A stretch of 29,959 nucleotides of DNA from DATLNM01 sp035536775 (GCA_035536775.1 DATLNM010000040.1:1-29959); one strand, 5' to 3'; counted from the stretch's first letter, positions 8,126 to 15,388 are shown. The notes: generated from the letters alone by a model not told the origin. Made by a program: numbers and translations.

Positions 8126-8638
8126 ATGCGCGCACGGATCGTGGCAGGTGTGATTGTCGCAGCCATGCTTACAGCTGCGCCTGTGGATGCGAAGAAGCCA
8201 TCACCGAGCCAGAAAATCGAGGGTCAGATCCTCGTTGGGACGCCGAACTGCGTGACGAAGCTCCATGAGGTTCTGATCCAAGCTGGCATGGGGCAAGAAA
8301 CCGCGTACTACACCTTCGACGTGGACAAGCGCACGTGGCAACGACCGTTCGTCCTTGAGGTAACCGGAGGCACCGACATCACCGGGTTCGATCTAATCCT
8401 CATCTATTACAACGACTATCCCTCTGTGGGGGATCTCACGTACGCAGGATTTGTGCAGTTCGACGGCACGGGCCCCGATGGAGGTGAGAAGGGCATCGTG
8501 CCCGCCACCATGAACAAGGGCATGATCATCTTGTGCCAGGCAGGGTTCATCAACCCAGGGGAAACACCGCAGGTCGGCCTCGAGGCGAGCTTCTCGTACA
8601 TCGCTAAAGGGAAGAAGGAGAAGTTCACGGGGAACTAA
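8126..8638 (+). CDS. Small secreted protein of unknown function
   Basis: A 170-aa protein with a signal peptide (MRARIVAGVIVAAMLTAAPV, cleaved near residue 22) followed by a Lys-rich mature start. The rest looks like a beta-sandwich: alternating hydrophobic strands, including a segment around YYTFDVDKRTW followed by FVLEVTGG, which recalls extracellular pre-peptidase-like folds. No catalytic motif is evident. The ATG follows a GGGGGACGAAGG stretch. It is the only gene in the inner 1.07-kb interval of the putative island and points toward the tRNA, ending at a bidirectional terminator. It resembles in plan, though not clearly in sequence, the secreted protein at 10496-11209. Confidence 0.7.
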   Translation: MRARIVAGVIVAAMLTAAPVDAKKPSPSQKIEGQILVGTPNCVTKLHEVLIQAGMGQETAYYTFDVDKRTWQRPFVLEVTGGTDITGFDLILIYYNDYPSVGDLTYAGFVQFDGTGPDGGEKGIVPATMNKGMIILCQAGFINPGETPQVGLEASFSYIAKGKKEKFTGN

Positions 8639-8688
8639 GAGTGATCGGATAATAGGTAACCGCTTCCGACGACTTCTCTAGTAATCGC

Positions 8689-8713
8689 AAAAGGCCCTGG
8701 GACAGGGCCTTTT
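8689..8713. terminator. Bidirectional terminator between the secreted-protein gene and tRNA-Gly
   Basis: A perfect 10-bp stem AAAAGGCCCT/AGGGCCTTTT with the 5-nt loop GGGAC. T runs lie on both strands, so it can end the rightward gene and the leftward tRNA transcript. Confidence 0.85.
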
Positions 8714-8717
8714 ACTT

Positions 8718-8792
8718 TGGAGCGGGCGACCAGATTCGAACTGGCGACCCTCACCTTGGCAAGGTGATGCTCTACCACTGAGCCACGCCCGC
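8718..8792 (-). tRNA. tRNA-Gly (anticodon GCC), CCA encoded
   Basis: The minus strand folds as a complete cloverleaf. The acceptor stem GCGGGCG pairs perfectly with CGCCCGC, the discriminator base is T, and the CCA end is encoded. The D arm contains AGTGGTAG, the anticodon loop is TTGCCAA and the T loop is TTCGAAT. The body is 72 nt plus CCA. A consensus TATAAT lies 9 nt before the 5' end and a strong terminator follows. It is the target site for the putative island to its left. Confidence 0.97.
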
Positions 8793-8801
8793 AGGCCGCC
8801 C

Positions 8802-8807
8802 ATTATA
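8802..8807 (-). promoter_or_regulatory. -10 element of the tRNA-Gly promoter
   Basis: A perfect TATAAT on the minus strand ends 9 nt before the tRNA 5' end. No good -35 box is seen at 16-18 bp. The intact tRNA should therefore be transcribed, unlike the two 3' fragments. Confidence 0.7.
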
Positions 8808-8836
8808 GATGGACGTCACGGCCCTCCGGCCGGGGT

Positions 8837-10039
8837 CTACAGGGTGGGGTGAACGACGGCCAGGCCCTGACCCATGCCCCCAACCAGGACATTGCCGGAG
8901 GGGAGGAAGGGATAGACCGCCCACGCTCCGTCGAAGTCCGCGGCGTCGCTCATCGGGACGATGTCGAAGTACGCGACCTCTTTGAGCTTGGCTTGCGCGA
9001 TCTTCTTGTAGGTGTAGACGCGCAAGCCCTCCGTGTAATTGGCGTGGAAGATGTGCTTCCCAAGCGTGAATAGGTTGTGGTCGATCGCCGGGCTGTTGAG
9101 CCGATGAGGTCCGACCAGGACCGGTTCCTCAAGATCGGAGATGTCCCACACGAACAACGTGCCTGGGTCGACCCCGGTCTCGTCACCCTCGTCCGTGCTG
9201 ACCAGGTACTTGTGATCTTTCGTCAACGTGCCCGAGTGCACGTAGGCCGCTTCGTCGTAGGTGACGCGTGAGAGACGAACCGGCGACATCTTGTCGGTCA
9301 TGTCGTAGATCGTGATCGTGTCCTCGTTGAAGTTGAAACAGATCTCCGAGCCTTTGTAATCCTTGTCCGGCCCGTAGTAATTGCGGCACAGCGAATCGTG
9401 CGAGTACCCGTCGTCGTGGGTGGTCCCGACCGGCACAGGCTGCTTGGGGTCGTTCACGTCGAGGATGATCTGCGCGCTCGCGGGGTCCGTACCCATCCCA
9501 TTCACGTAGAGGAACCCCGTATCCGGATTCAGATCGATGCTGTGTGCGAACGGGATCGGGAAGATGCGATCCGGCGTCCAGGGCTGCTCCACATCCACGC
9601 CGCGCAGGCGGGTGAGGTCGAAGATCTGCAGCCCACACGGCGAGAGGTCACAGATGATGAAGACGTGGTCCTTGTAGACCTCGAGCTCCATCCAGATCAG
9701 AACCGGCTCTGCTTTGACGACGACCTGCCCGAGATACTTCGACTGCGATGGGTCCGTCACATCGACGAACTTCAGGCCCGTCGTCGACCCGAGTAGCGCG
9801 TACTCCTTGCCGGTATCGGGGTCCGCCCATCCCCATACGTCGGCGATCCGTCCGCCGCCGATGTCGGGCGGAGGGAGGTAGCTCATCAGGTCGACGTTCT
9901 TGCACGGGAAGCCACCGGCCTCACCGCCCTCGCACTTCTGGTCATGTATCGCCGCGCCGGGCTGGGCATGGCCGGCGCCGGGCAGGGCGACGGTCGACAC
10001 CAAGACCGCAAGGCAGACGAGGATCAGGATGCGTCTCAT
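8837..10039 (-). CDS. Secreted choice-of-anchor B / LVIVD repeat protein
   Basis: A 400-aa exported beta-propeller protein. A signal peptide covers about 1-25. The mature start has the characteristic C-x-GG-x-AGGFPC-x-NVDLMSYLP pattern, followed by WGWADPDTGKEYALLG and repeated LKFVDVTDP/ILDVNDP/FVWDISDLEEP strands typical of LVIVD repeats. Members of this group are surface or exported proteins, often with varied C-terminal anchors; here no anchor is present and the protein ends just after the last repeat. The function in this organism is unknown. The ATG at 10037-10039 has only a weak GACGGA ribosome site. The gene is divergent from the small gene at 10193. Confidence 0.85.
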   Translation of the reverse strand: MRRILILVCLAVLVSTVALPGAGHAQPGAAIHDQKCEGGEAGGFPCKNVDLMSYLPPPDIGGGRIADVWGWADPDTGKEYALLGSTTGLKFVDVTDPSQSKYLGQVVVKAEPVLIWMELEVYKDHVFIICDLSPCGLQIFDLTRLRGVDVEQPWTPDRIFPIPFAHSIDLNPDTGFLYVNGMGTDPASAQIILDVNDPKQPVPVGTTHDDGYSHDSLCRNYYGPDKDYKGSEICFNFNEDTITIYDMTDKMSPVRLSRVTYDEAAYVHSGTLTKDHKYLVSTDEGDETGVDPGTLFVWDISDLEEPVLVGPHRLNSPAIDHNLFTLGKHIFHANYTEGLRVYTYKKIAQAKLKEVAYFDIVPMSDAADFDGAWAVYPFLPSGNVLVGGMGQGLAVVHPTL

Positions 10040-10192
10040 TGTCCGTCGGTTCTGCGGCGACGCCCCTACTCCTGTCGCTCCCGCGTCACCTCGGGGCGCC
10101 GTCGCAGCAAGCCGGAGTCTGGAGTCACCGCATCAAAGCAAGCGCGACTGGGTATGTCGCCTGCGTCAGTCCGACCCGACAGGAGGCGCCCG

Positions 10193-10396
10193 ATGCCCGA
10201 CGAGAAAGAGGTCAAGTACCGCGACGAGTCCGGCAAAGAAGTGAGCGAGACGGTCGACGCTGAGACGCTCGACGAGAAGATGAATGAGGCCGAGGCGGTC
10301 TACGGGGTCGACGGAGACAAGAAGGACAAGGCCGCGTACCTCGCCCAAGAGCCCGGCGACAAGCCCGACGAGAACCCCACCGGCGAACGCAACTAG
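10193..10396 (+). CDS. Small, highly charged hypothetical protein (67 aa)
   Basis: A 67-residue protein of almost only charged and small residues (rich in Asp, Glu and Lys), with the run EVKYRDESGKEVSETVDAE near the start and no hydrophobic core or cysteine. It is probably cytosolic and partly disordered. Coding is supported by a strong AGGAGG site 6 nt before the ATG and by the amino-acid bias. The reading frame is open further upstream, but only this ATG has a ribosome site. I do not recognise a family. Confidence 0.6.
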   Translation: MPDEKEVKYRDESGKEVSETVDAETLDEKMNEAEAVYGVDGDKKDKAAYLAQEPGDKPDENPTGERN

Positions 10397-10418
10397 CTCC
10401 TCCGACGTACCCCCTCAA

Positions 10419-10436
10419 TGAAGGGCTAGCCCTTCA
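10419..10436. terminator. 18-bp perfect palindrome after the small charged gene
   Basis: TGAAGGG-CTAG-CCCTTCA lies 23 bp after the stop codon and 60 bp before the next start. No U tract follows. It could be a weak terminator or a protein-binding palindrome for the next gene. Confidence 0.4.
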
Positions 10437-10495
10437 GACGTAGAACCGCGCTGCGAACGGCGGCAGGTTGAAGCGGCGAGCGAGAGGGGTCGGGC

Positions 10496-11209
10496 ATGCG
10501 TAAAGCACTGGTTCTGATGATCGTTGGAGCACTGGTGGTGGGAGCTTCTGTGCTTCCGGCTCACGCGGCGAAGAAAAAGAAGCCGAAGCCGGCCGGGTTG
10601 GTCCAGGCAGATCTGCCGCTCTACTTCATGAGCACCGGCTGCCCCGCGACGGGTGGCAACTTCGATTTCCTCACCGCGACCGACAGCGACGCTGAGGTCG
10701 AGTGCTTCTACACCGGATCGGGCATCCGCAACGAGATCGGTGACTCGACCGGCACCGTTGGGGCCGGCGGCAACAACGCCGTGACCGGACGCGAAGAGGC
10801 GACGCGCCTGTGGGACGCGGTCGACGGCATCCCGATGACGCTCGACGCGAGCAAGAACATCACCGGCAGCATCTGGACCCAAGGTGGCGAGTGCCCGGTC
10901 GCCGATCCTGCCCCTTGCTCCCCCGTCGGCCTCGGGTTCGGCGAGGTGGTCGTGGACATCGCGATCGTGGGTACCAGCGCCGGAGCCGAGGTCATCATCG
11001 CCGAGCTCAGCGAGAGCTACAGCGTGACGCCGGGCTCACCTCACGAGATCGCGCTGGACGTCGACATAGATGCGGCGCTGCAGGGGAAGGTCCTCGACAC
11101 GTTCGAGGTCCGGACTTGGATCCACGGGATGTCGGTCGGACACGGCGTCATCAAGACCAACGGCGACACCTCATCGGTCGTGACGGTACCGGTCCTGCGC
11201 GCGGCCTAA
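10496..11209 (+). CDS. Secreted protein of unknown function
   Basis: A 237-aa protein with a clear signal peptide ending at AHA (about residue 24), then a Lys/Pro-rich start (KKKKPKPAG). The mature part is beta-rich with cysteines in STGCPATGG, VECFYTG, GECPVAD and APCSP. The second half looks like an immunoglobulin-like or jelly-roll sandwich. No enzyme motif is seen. The ATG has GAGAGGGG 6 nt upstream. It converges on dut, with only 31 bp between the two stop codons. Confidence 0.72.
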   Translation: MRKALVLMIVGALVVGASVLPAHAAKKKKPKPAGLVQADLPLYFMSTGCPATGGNFDFLTATDSDAEVECFYTGSGIRNEIGDSTGTVGAGGNNAVTGREEATRLWDAVDGIPMTLDASKNITGSIWTQGGECPVADPAPCSPVGLGFGEVVVDIAIVGTSAGAEVIIAELSESYSVTPGSPHEIALDVDIDAALQGKVLDTFEVRTWIHGMSVGHGVIKTNGDTSSVVTVPVLRAA

Positions 11210-11210
11210 C

Positions 11211-11236
11211 GGTCGGACGTTACCGACCCAGTCGGT
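11211..11236. terminator. Overlapping hairpins between convergent genes
   Basis: GGTCGG(11211-11216)/CCGACC(11223-11228) and ACCGAC(11222-11227)/GTCGGT(11231-11236) can form two mutually exclusive 6-bp stems in the 31 bp between the secreted-protein gene and dut. No T run is present, so the strength as a terminator is doubtful. Confidence 0.4.
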
Positions 11237-11240
11237 TCAA

Positions 11241-11672
11241 CTAACGACCGGTACTGCCGAAGCCGCCTTCGCCTCGGGCGGTCGCGTCGAGCCCGTCGAC
11301 CTCGACCACGACTGCGTGCACGATGGGTTGGATGACGAGCTGCGCGATCTTGTCGCCGCGCGCGATCGTGATGGGGTTGGTGCGGTCGAGATTGACGAGC
11401 GCGACCTTGATCTCGCCGCGGTAGCCGGAGTCGATCAGGCCCGGAGCGTTGACGAGCGCTAGGCCTTCGCGGCTAGCTCGCCCCGAACGCGCATGAACGA
11501 AACCAGCGAAGCCCTCTGGGATCGCGACTGCGATACCCGAACCGACCAGGGCACGTGCTCCCGGCTCGAGGACGACGTCTTGTGATGAGAAGAGGTCGAG
11601 GCCGGCGTCCCCTTCCCGCGCGTAGGCCGGTGCCGGAAGCGCGTCATCCAACCTCCTTATCGATAGCTGCAT
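11241..11672 (-). CDS. dut: dUTP diphosphatase (dUTPase)
   Basis: A 143-aa trimeric-type dUTPase that hydrolyses dUTP to dUMP and pyrophosphate, keeping uracil out of DNA and feeding dTMP synthesis. All five family motifs are present in order: AYAREGDAGLDL (about 16-27), ARSGRASREGLA (about 61-72), GLIDSGYRGEIKV (about 78-90), GDKIAQLVIQP (about 105-115) and the C-terminal RGEGGFGSTGR P-loop-like motif. The length is usual for the family. The ATG at 11670-11672 lies 5 bp after the nrdR stop, so dut is the last gene of the nrdJ-nrdR operon. Confidence 0.97.
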   Translation of the reverse strand: MQLSIRRLDDALPAPAYAREGDAGLDLFSSQDVVLEPGARALVGSGIAVAIPEGFAGFVHARSGRASREGLALVNAPGLIDSGYRGEIKVALVNLDRTNPITIARGDKIAQLVIQPIVHAVVVEVDGLDATARGEGGFGSTGR

Positions 11673-11677
11673 TAGAT

Positions 11678-12154
11678 CTACTCACCCGATCCCTCAGTGG
11701 GAGGCTTCTTCAACAACTGACGAAGCTCGTGCTGGAAATCGCCGAGCTCTTGGAAGTCCTTGTAGACCGACGCGAAACGGATGTACGCGACCTCGTCGAG
11801 GTTGTGGAGCCGCTCGAGGACGGCGAGGCCGATGTCCGAGGACGCGATCGGACGGACGGTCTTGGCGCGCATCGCCTCTTCGACGTCATCGACCACGGAG
11901 CGGATCTCGCTCTCGCCCACCGGGCGGTTCTTGCACGCCATACGGATGCCGTTGAAGACCTTGTCGCGGTCGAACGGCTGCTCGGACCCGCTGCTCTTAC
12001 GTATGAGGAGGGGAACCTCCTCGGCGCGTTCGAACGTCGTGTAGCGCCGGCCGCACCCGAGGCACTCGCGACGGCGCCTGATGGCGCGCCCTTCCTCACC
12101 GAGACGCGAGTCGACGACCTTGTCGTCCTCGGAGGCGCAGTACGGACACCTCAC
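11678..12154 (-). CDS. nrdR: Transcriptional repressor NrdR
   Basis: A 158-aa zinc-ribbon/ATP-cone repressor of ribonucleotide reductase genes. Zinc ligands are C3-x2-C6 and C31-x2-C34. The ATP-cone follows, starting near PLLIRKSSGSEQPFDRDKV; it senses dATP/ATP so that the protein binds its boxes when dNTPs are plentiful. The length is typical. Translation starts with GTG at 12152-12154. It lies in the same operon as nrdJ, whose upstream region carries two candidate NrdR boxes, so it probably represses its own operon. The final dozen residues (KKPPTEGSGE region) are lineage-specific. Confidence 0.97.
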   Translation of the reverse strand: MRCPYCASEDDKVVDSRLGEEGRAIRRRRECLGCGRRYTTFERAEEVPLLIRKSSGSEQPFDRDKVFNGIRMACKNRPVGESEIRSVVDDVEEAMRAKTVRPIASSDIGLAVLERLHNLDEVAYIRFASVYKDFQELGDFQHELRQLLKKPPTEGSGE

Positions 12155-12193
12155 GGGCGCGCCGGAACCTGAGGAGGGGTTTCTAACGTCTCC

Positions 12194-12394
12194 CTAGACC
12201 GCGGCGGCATCATCGTTGCGGAGGTTACGGAGCTCGTCGCGCAGCGCCCGGACGTTGGACTGGTAATCGTCGACGACCTCTTCGGGGGCGACCTCGAGCT
12301 TGGGCACCGGTGCTTCGGTGCCGCAGAGTGGGCAGCGGGCGGGGCCGAGCCTCAACTCGGCCCCGCACTCGCTGCAGCTCTGTGGCTTCTTCAT
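12194..12394 (-). CDS. Small zinc-ribbon protein between nrdJ and nrdR
   Basis: A 66-aa protein with one four-cysteine zinc ribbon, CSEC (7-10) and CPLC (21-24), followed by an acidic helical tail of about 35 residues with a coiled-coil-like RALRDELRNLRND stretch. The ATG lies 5 bp after the nrdJ stop and nrdR starts 39 bp downstream, so it is a true operon member. No specific family is recognised. The position suggests a role linked to ribonucleotide reductase, for example as a small partner or metal/redox accessory, but this is inference only. Confidence 0.75.
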   Translation of the reverse strand: MKKPQSCSECGAELRLGPARCPLCGTEAPVPKLEVAPEEVVDDYQSNVRALRDELRNLRNDDAAAV

Positions 12395-12399
12395 GCCGA

Positions 12400-15201
12400 C
12401 TACGAACAGCCGCTCGTTGATCCGCAGCTCGGACAGGCGAAGCAGGAGCCGGCCGGGTTCATCTGCACCCCGCAGGTCCCGCAGAACGGGAGCGATCCGG
12501 TGTGGACGCTCGCCACTGGGCCGAGGACGATCACGCCCTCGTCACTGTGCTCCTTGGTGTGACCGTTGCCGTTCCCATGCCCATTGCCGTTCCCATGTCC
12601 GTTGCCGTTTCCGTTTCCGTTGGTCGTCTCGGCCGCGCCGTCGAGCTTGCTCTCGATCTCGTGCTGACGCTCACCCGAGGTCCTGATCCCCAGCGCATGA
12701 CGCTCGTCGACGTTCATGTACTCGACCGCCAGGCGGCGGAAGACATAGTCGAGGATCGAGGTCGCGATCCGCAGGTCGGGGTCATCGGTCATGCCCGACG
12801 GTTCGAAACGCGTGCTCGTGAACGTCTTGACGTAGGCCGATAGCGGGACGCCGTACTGCAGGCCCATCGAGATCGAGATCGCAAAAGCGTCCATGATCCC
12901 GGCCAGCGTCGAGCCCTGCTTCGCGACCCGCAGGAAGATCTCGCCGACCGAACCCTCGGGGAACTCGCCGGCGGTGAGGTAGCCCTCGGTGTCGGCGACT
13001 CGGAACTTGAAGGTCATCGAACGGCGGGCCTTCGGCAGCCGGCGCCGAACGGGCTCGGGCATGTCGGTGACGAGCGGCTTCGCCTCGTCGAGCTTGTCGT
13101 CGCCTTTCTTGCTGAGCGACAGCGGCTGCGCGACCTTGCAGTTGTCGCGGTAGACGGCGAGTGCCTTGAGGCCGAGACGCCATCCCTCGACGTAGACCTG
13201 CTGGATCTCTTCGACGCTCGCCTCTTCGGGCAGATTGACGGTCTTGGAGATGGCACCGCTGATGAACGGCTGGACCGCGCCCATCATTCGGATGTGGCCG
13301 CGGTAGTGGATAGACCGCTCGCCCATCGCCGTGTCGAAGACAGTCATGTGCTCCTCACGCAGGTGCGGCGCGCCGACCACGTGGGAGTTGTCGTCGATGT
13401 AGGCGACGATGTCGTCGATCTGACCCTGGGAGTAGCCGAGCTTGGTCAGTGCACGAGGCACGGTCTGGTTGACGATCGACATCGTCCCGCCGCCGACGAG
13501 CTTCTTGGTCTTCTTCAGCGCGAGGTCGGGCTCGATCCCCGTGGTGTCGCAATCCATCATCAACCCGATAGTGCCGGTGGGAGCCAAAACTGTTGCTTGC
13601 GCGTTGCGGTAGCCGTTGACCTCGCCGACGGCGACGGCCTCGTCCCACGACTCGCGGGCTGCCTGGAGGAGGTCGGACGGGACTGCGTCCGGGATCGCGT
13701 AGGCCGCGTCGCGGTGCTTGTTCATGACCCGCAGCATCGGCTCGCGGTTCTTGGCGTACTCGTCGAACGCGCCGACACGCTCTGCGATCTTGGCCGAGGT
13801 CGCGTAGCAGTGTCCCGTCATGAGCGAGGTGATCGCTGCTGCAAGGGCACGGCCCTCGTCGGAGTCGTAAGGAAGCCCCTGTGACATCAGCAGCGCGCCG
13901 AGGTTGGCGTAGCCCTGCCCGAGCTGGCGCATCGCGTTGGAGTTGATCCCGATCTTCTCGGTCGGGTACGACGCGAAGCCAACGGAGATCTCCTGCGCCA
14001 GGAACACGATGCCGACCGCGTGCTTGTAACCCTCGACGTCGAAACGGTCGTTCTCGGCGACGAACTTCATGAGGTTGAGGGACGCCAGGTTGCACGCGCT
14101 GTTGTCGACGTGGAGGTACTCGCTGCACGGGTTGCTGGCGTTGATCCGGTCGGTGTTCGGGCACGTGTGCCAGTCGTTCGTCGTCGTGTCGTACTGGATG
14201 CCCGGGTCGGCGCACTGCCACGCGGCCTCCGCGATCTCAGCGAGGAGCTCGTCGGCCTTGAGAGTCTCGATCGTACGTCCGTCGGTGACGGCCTTGAGGT
14301 GCCAGTCACGCCCCTCGAGCGCGGCGTCCATGAACTCGTCGGTCACGCGCACCGAGTTGTTCGCGTTCTGGTACTGGATCGAGTGCGTGTCCTTGCCGTC
14401 GAGGTCCATGTCGAAGCCGGCCTCGCGGAGAGCGCGCGACTTGTGCTCCTCGAGCGCCTTGCACCAGATGAAGTCCTTGATGTCCGGGTGATCGACGTTC
14501 AGCACGACCATCTTGGCGGCGCGGCGGGTCGCCCCACCGGACTTGATCGTCCCGGCCGAGGCATCGGCACCGCGCATGAACGACACGGGACCGGACGCGG
14601 TGCCGCCGGTCTTGAGGTGCTCGCGCGACGAGCGGATCTTCGAGAGGTTGATGCCCGAGCCCGACCCGTGCTTGAAGATCGTGCCCTCCTCGACGTACCA
14701 GTTGAGGATCGAGCTCATCTCGTCGTCAACCGACAGGATGAAACACGCCGCCACCTGCTCTTCGCCCTTGGGGCGCCACCCGACGTTGAACCACACCGGC
14801 GAGTTGAACGCGGCCTTCTGCGTCACGAGCAGGTGGGTGAGCTCGTCGCGGAACACCGCAGCTTCGGCCTCGTCCTCGAAGTAGCCCCGGGCGAGACCTT
14901 CCTCGTAGTAGCGGTTGACGACGCGGTCGATCATCTGCTTCACCGACCGCTCGCGATTGGGGGTTCCGAGGGTGCCTCGGAAGTACTTCTGGGCGACGAT
15001 GTTGGTCGCGTTCTGCGACCACGACACGGGGAACTCGATGCCGCGCTGCTCGAACGCGACGACGCCGGTCCTGTAGTTCTGGATCACGGCATCGCGCAGC
15101 TCCCACTCGACCTCTTCGTAGGGGTGGACCCCATCGGTCGAGAAGTGGCGGCGGATCCCAAGACCGGTGCTCCCAGTGGTGCCAACGGTCGCCTGCGTCA
15201 C
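12400..15201 (-). CDS. nrdJ: Vitamin B12-dependent (class II) ribonucleotide reductase
   Basis: Makes deoxyribonucleotides from ribonucleotides using adenosylcobalamin. With the GTG start at 15199-15201, which has AAGGGGGA 6 nt upstream, the protein has 933 residues; an ATG 25 codons further up lacks a ribosome site. Active-site residues are visible: N357, thiyl Cys C359 and E361 in NPCSE, with the redox pair C153 (AACFI) and C370 (SACNL). The 11-residue gap C359-C370 is that of known class II enzymes. Near the C terminus comes an Asn-Gly-His linker, then a cysteine cluster (FCGTCG...CFACPSCG...GCS) probably used for reducing the active site or binding zinc. It heads the operon with the zinc-ribbon gene, nrdR and dut. 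Confidence 0.96.
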   Translation of the reverse strand: MTQATVGTTGSTGLGIRRHFSTDGVHPYEEVEWELRDAVIQNYRTGVVAFEQRGIEFPVSWSQNATNIVAQKYFRGTLGTPNRERSVKQMIDRVVNRYYEEGLARGYFEDEAEAAVFRDELTHLLVTQKAAFNSPVWFNVGWRPKGEEQVAACFILSVDDEMSSILNWYVEEGTIFKHGSGSGINLSKIRSSREHLKTGGTASGPVSFMRGADASAGTIKSGGATRRAAKMVVLNVDHPDIKDFIWCKALEEHKSRALREAGFDMDLDGKDTHSIQYQNANNSVRVTDEFMDAALEGRDWHLKAVTDGRTIETLKADELLAEIAEAAWQCADPGIQYDTTTNDWHTCPNTDRINASNPCSEYLHVDNSACNLASLNLMKFVAENDRFDVEGYKHAVGIVFLAQEISVGFASYPTEKIGINSNAMRQLGQGYANLGALLMSQGLPYDSDEGRALAAAITSLMTGHCYATSAKIAERVGAFDEYAKNREPMLRVMNKHRDAAYAIPDAVPSDLLQAARESWDEAVAVGEVNGYRNAQATVLAPTGTIGLMMDCDTTGIEPDLALKKTKKLVGGGTMSIVNQTVPRALTKLGYSQGQIDDIVAYIDDNSHVVGAPHLREEHMTVFDTAMGERSIHYRGHIRMMGAVQPFISGAISKTVNLPEEASVEEIQQVYVEGWRLGLKALAVYRDNCKVAQPLSLSKKGDDKLDEAKPLVTDMPEPVRRRLPKARRSMTFKFRVADTEGYLTAGEFPEGSVGEIFLRVAKQGSTLAGIMDAFAISISMGLQYGVPLSAYVKTFTSTRFEPSGMTDDPDLRIATSILDYVFRRLAVEYMNVDERHALGIRTSGERQHEIESKLDGAAETTNGNGNGNGHGNGNGHGNGNGHTKEHSDEGVIVLGPVASVHTGSLPFCGTCGVQMNPAGSCFACPSCGSTSGCS
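12559..12621. repeat. Six-base-unit tandem repeat coding for an Asn-Gly-His linker in nrdJ
   Basis: Twenty-one codons alternate AAC/AAT or CAT/CAC with GGN, giving an NGNGNGNGHGNG-type peptide. It joins the catalytic body of NrdJ to its C-terminal Cys-rich tail, so it is likely a flexible tether. The repeat is in frame and may vary in length between strains. Confidence 0.8.
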
Positions 15202-15221
15202 TGCGCTTCCCCCTTCCCACC

Positions 15222-15237
15222 GGGGCCTAGCCCCGAT
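15222..15237 (-). promoter_or_regulatory. Stem-loop in the nrdJ leader
   Basis: CGGGG/CCCCG with a 5-nt loop lies 20 nt before the nrdJ GTG and can be extended by outer pairs. It lies directly upstream of the ribosome site. It is too small for a cobalamin riboswitch and no other riboswitch parts are seen. Confidence 0.35.
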
Positions 15238-15276
15238 GTGCCCACCCGAATGATACGCCGTTCTGAGGCACGCCAA

Positions 15277-15292
15277 GCACCATATGTAGGAA
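15277..15292. promoter_or_regulatory. NrdR box, downstream copy (weaker)
   Basis: GCACCATATGTAGGAA keeps the core of the NrdR palindrome (CAC-ATAT-G) but is poor in the right arm. Its centre is 31 bp from that of the stronger box, i.e. three helical turns, the arrangement expected for a NrdR-controlled promoter. Confidence 0.65.
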
Positions 15293-15307
15293 CGAAGTAG
15301 CCCCCCG

Positions 15308-15323
15308 CCACAAGATATGGTGT
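15308..15323. promoter_or_regulatory. NrdR box, upstream copy (strong)
   Basis: On the minus strand ACACCATATCTTGTGG fits the known NrdR consensus (ACACWATATNTWGTGT type) at nearly every position. It lies about 110 bp upstream of the nrdJ GTG. Together with the box at 15277 it should let NrdR shut off the operon. Confidence 0.8.
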
Positions 15324-15388
15324 AAAAGCAGACATGAAATTACGCTTCTGTAATAGGGGGGTCAAGCGTTGCCGCGAAGAAATCGCGA

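Larger units (their letters stand above)
2293..8717. mobile_element. Putative tRNA-Gly-associated genomic island, possibly two tandem insertions
   Basis: The region is bounded by an intact tRNA-Gly on the right and a degenerate tRNA 3' fragment on the left, with a further exact 48-bp fragment at 7646-7693 dividing it into about 5.35 kb and 1.07 kb. It holds a STAND-LuxR regulator, a BNR-repeat secreted protein and two small secreted proteins, none of them housekeeping. No integrase, excisionase or phage gene is recognisable, so the element is either decayed or was mobilised in trans. Integration at tRNA 3' ends is well known; its application here is inference from the repeats. Confidence 0.55.
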
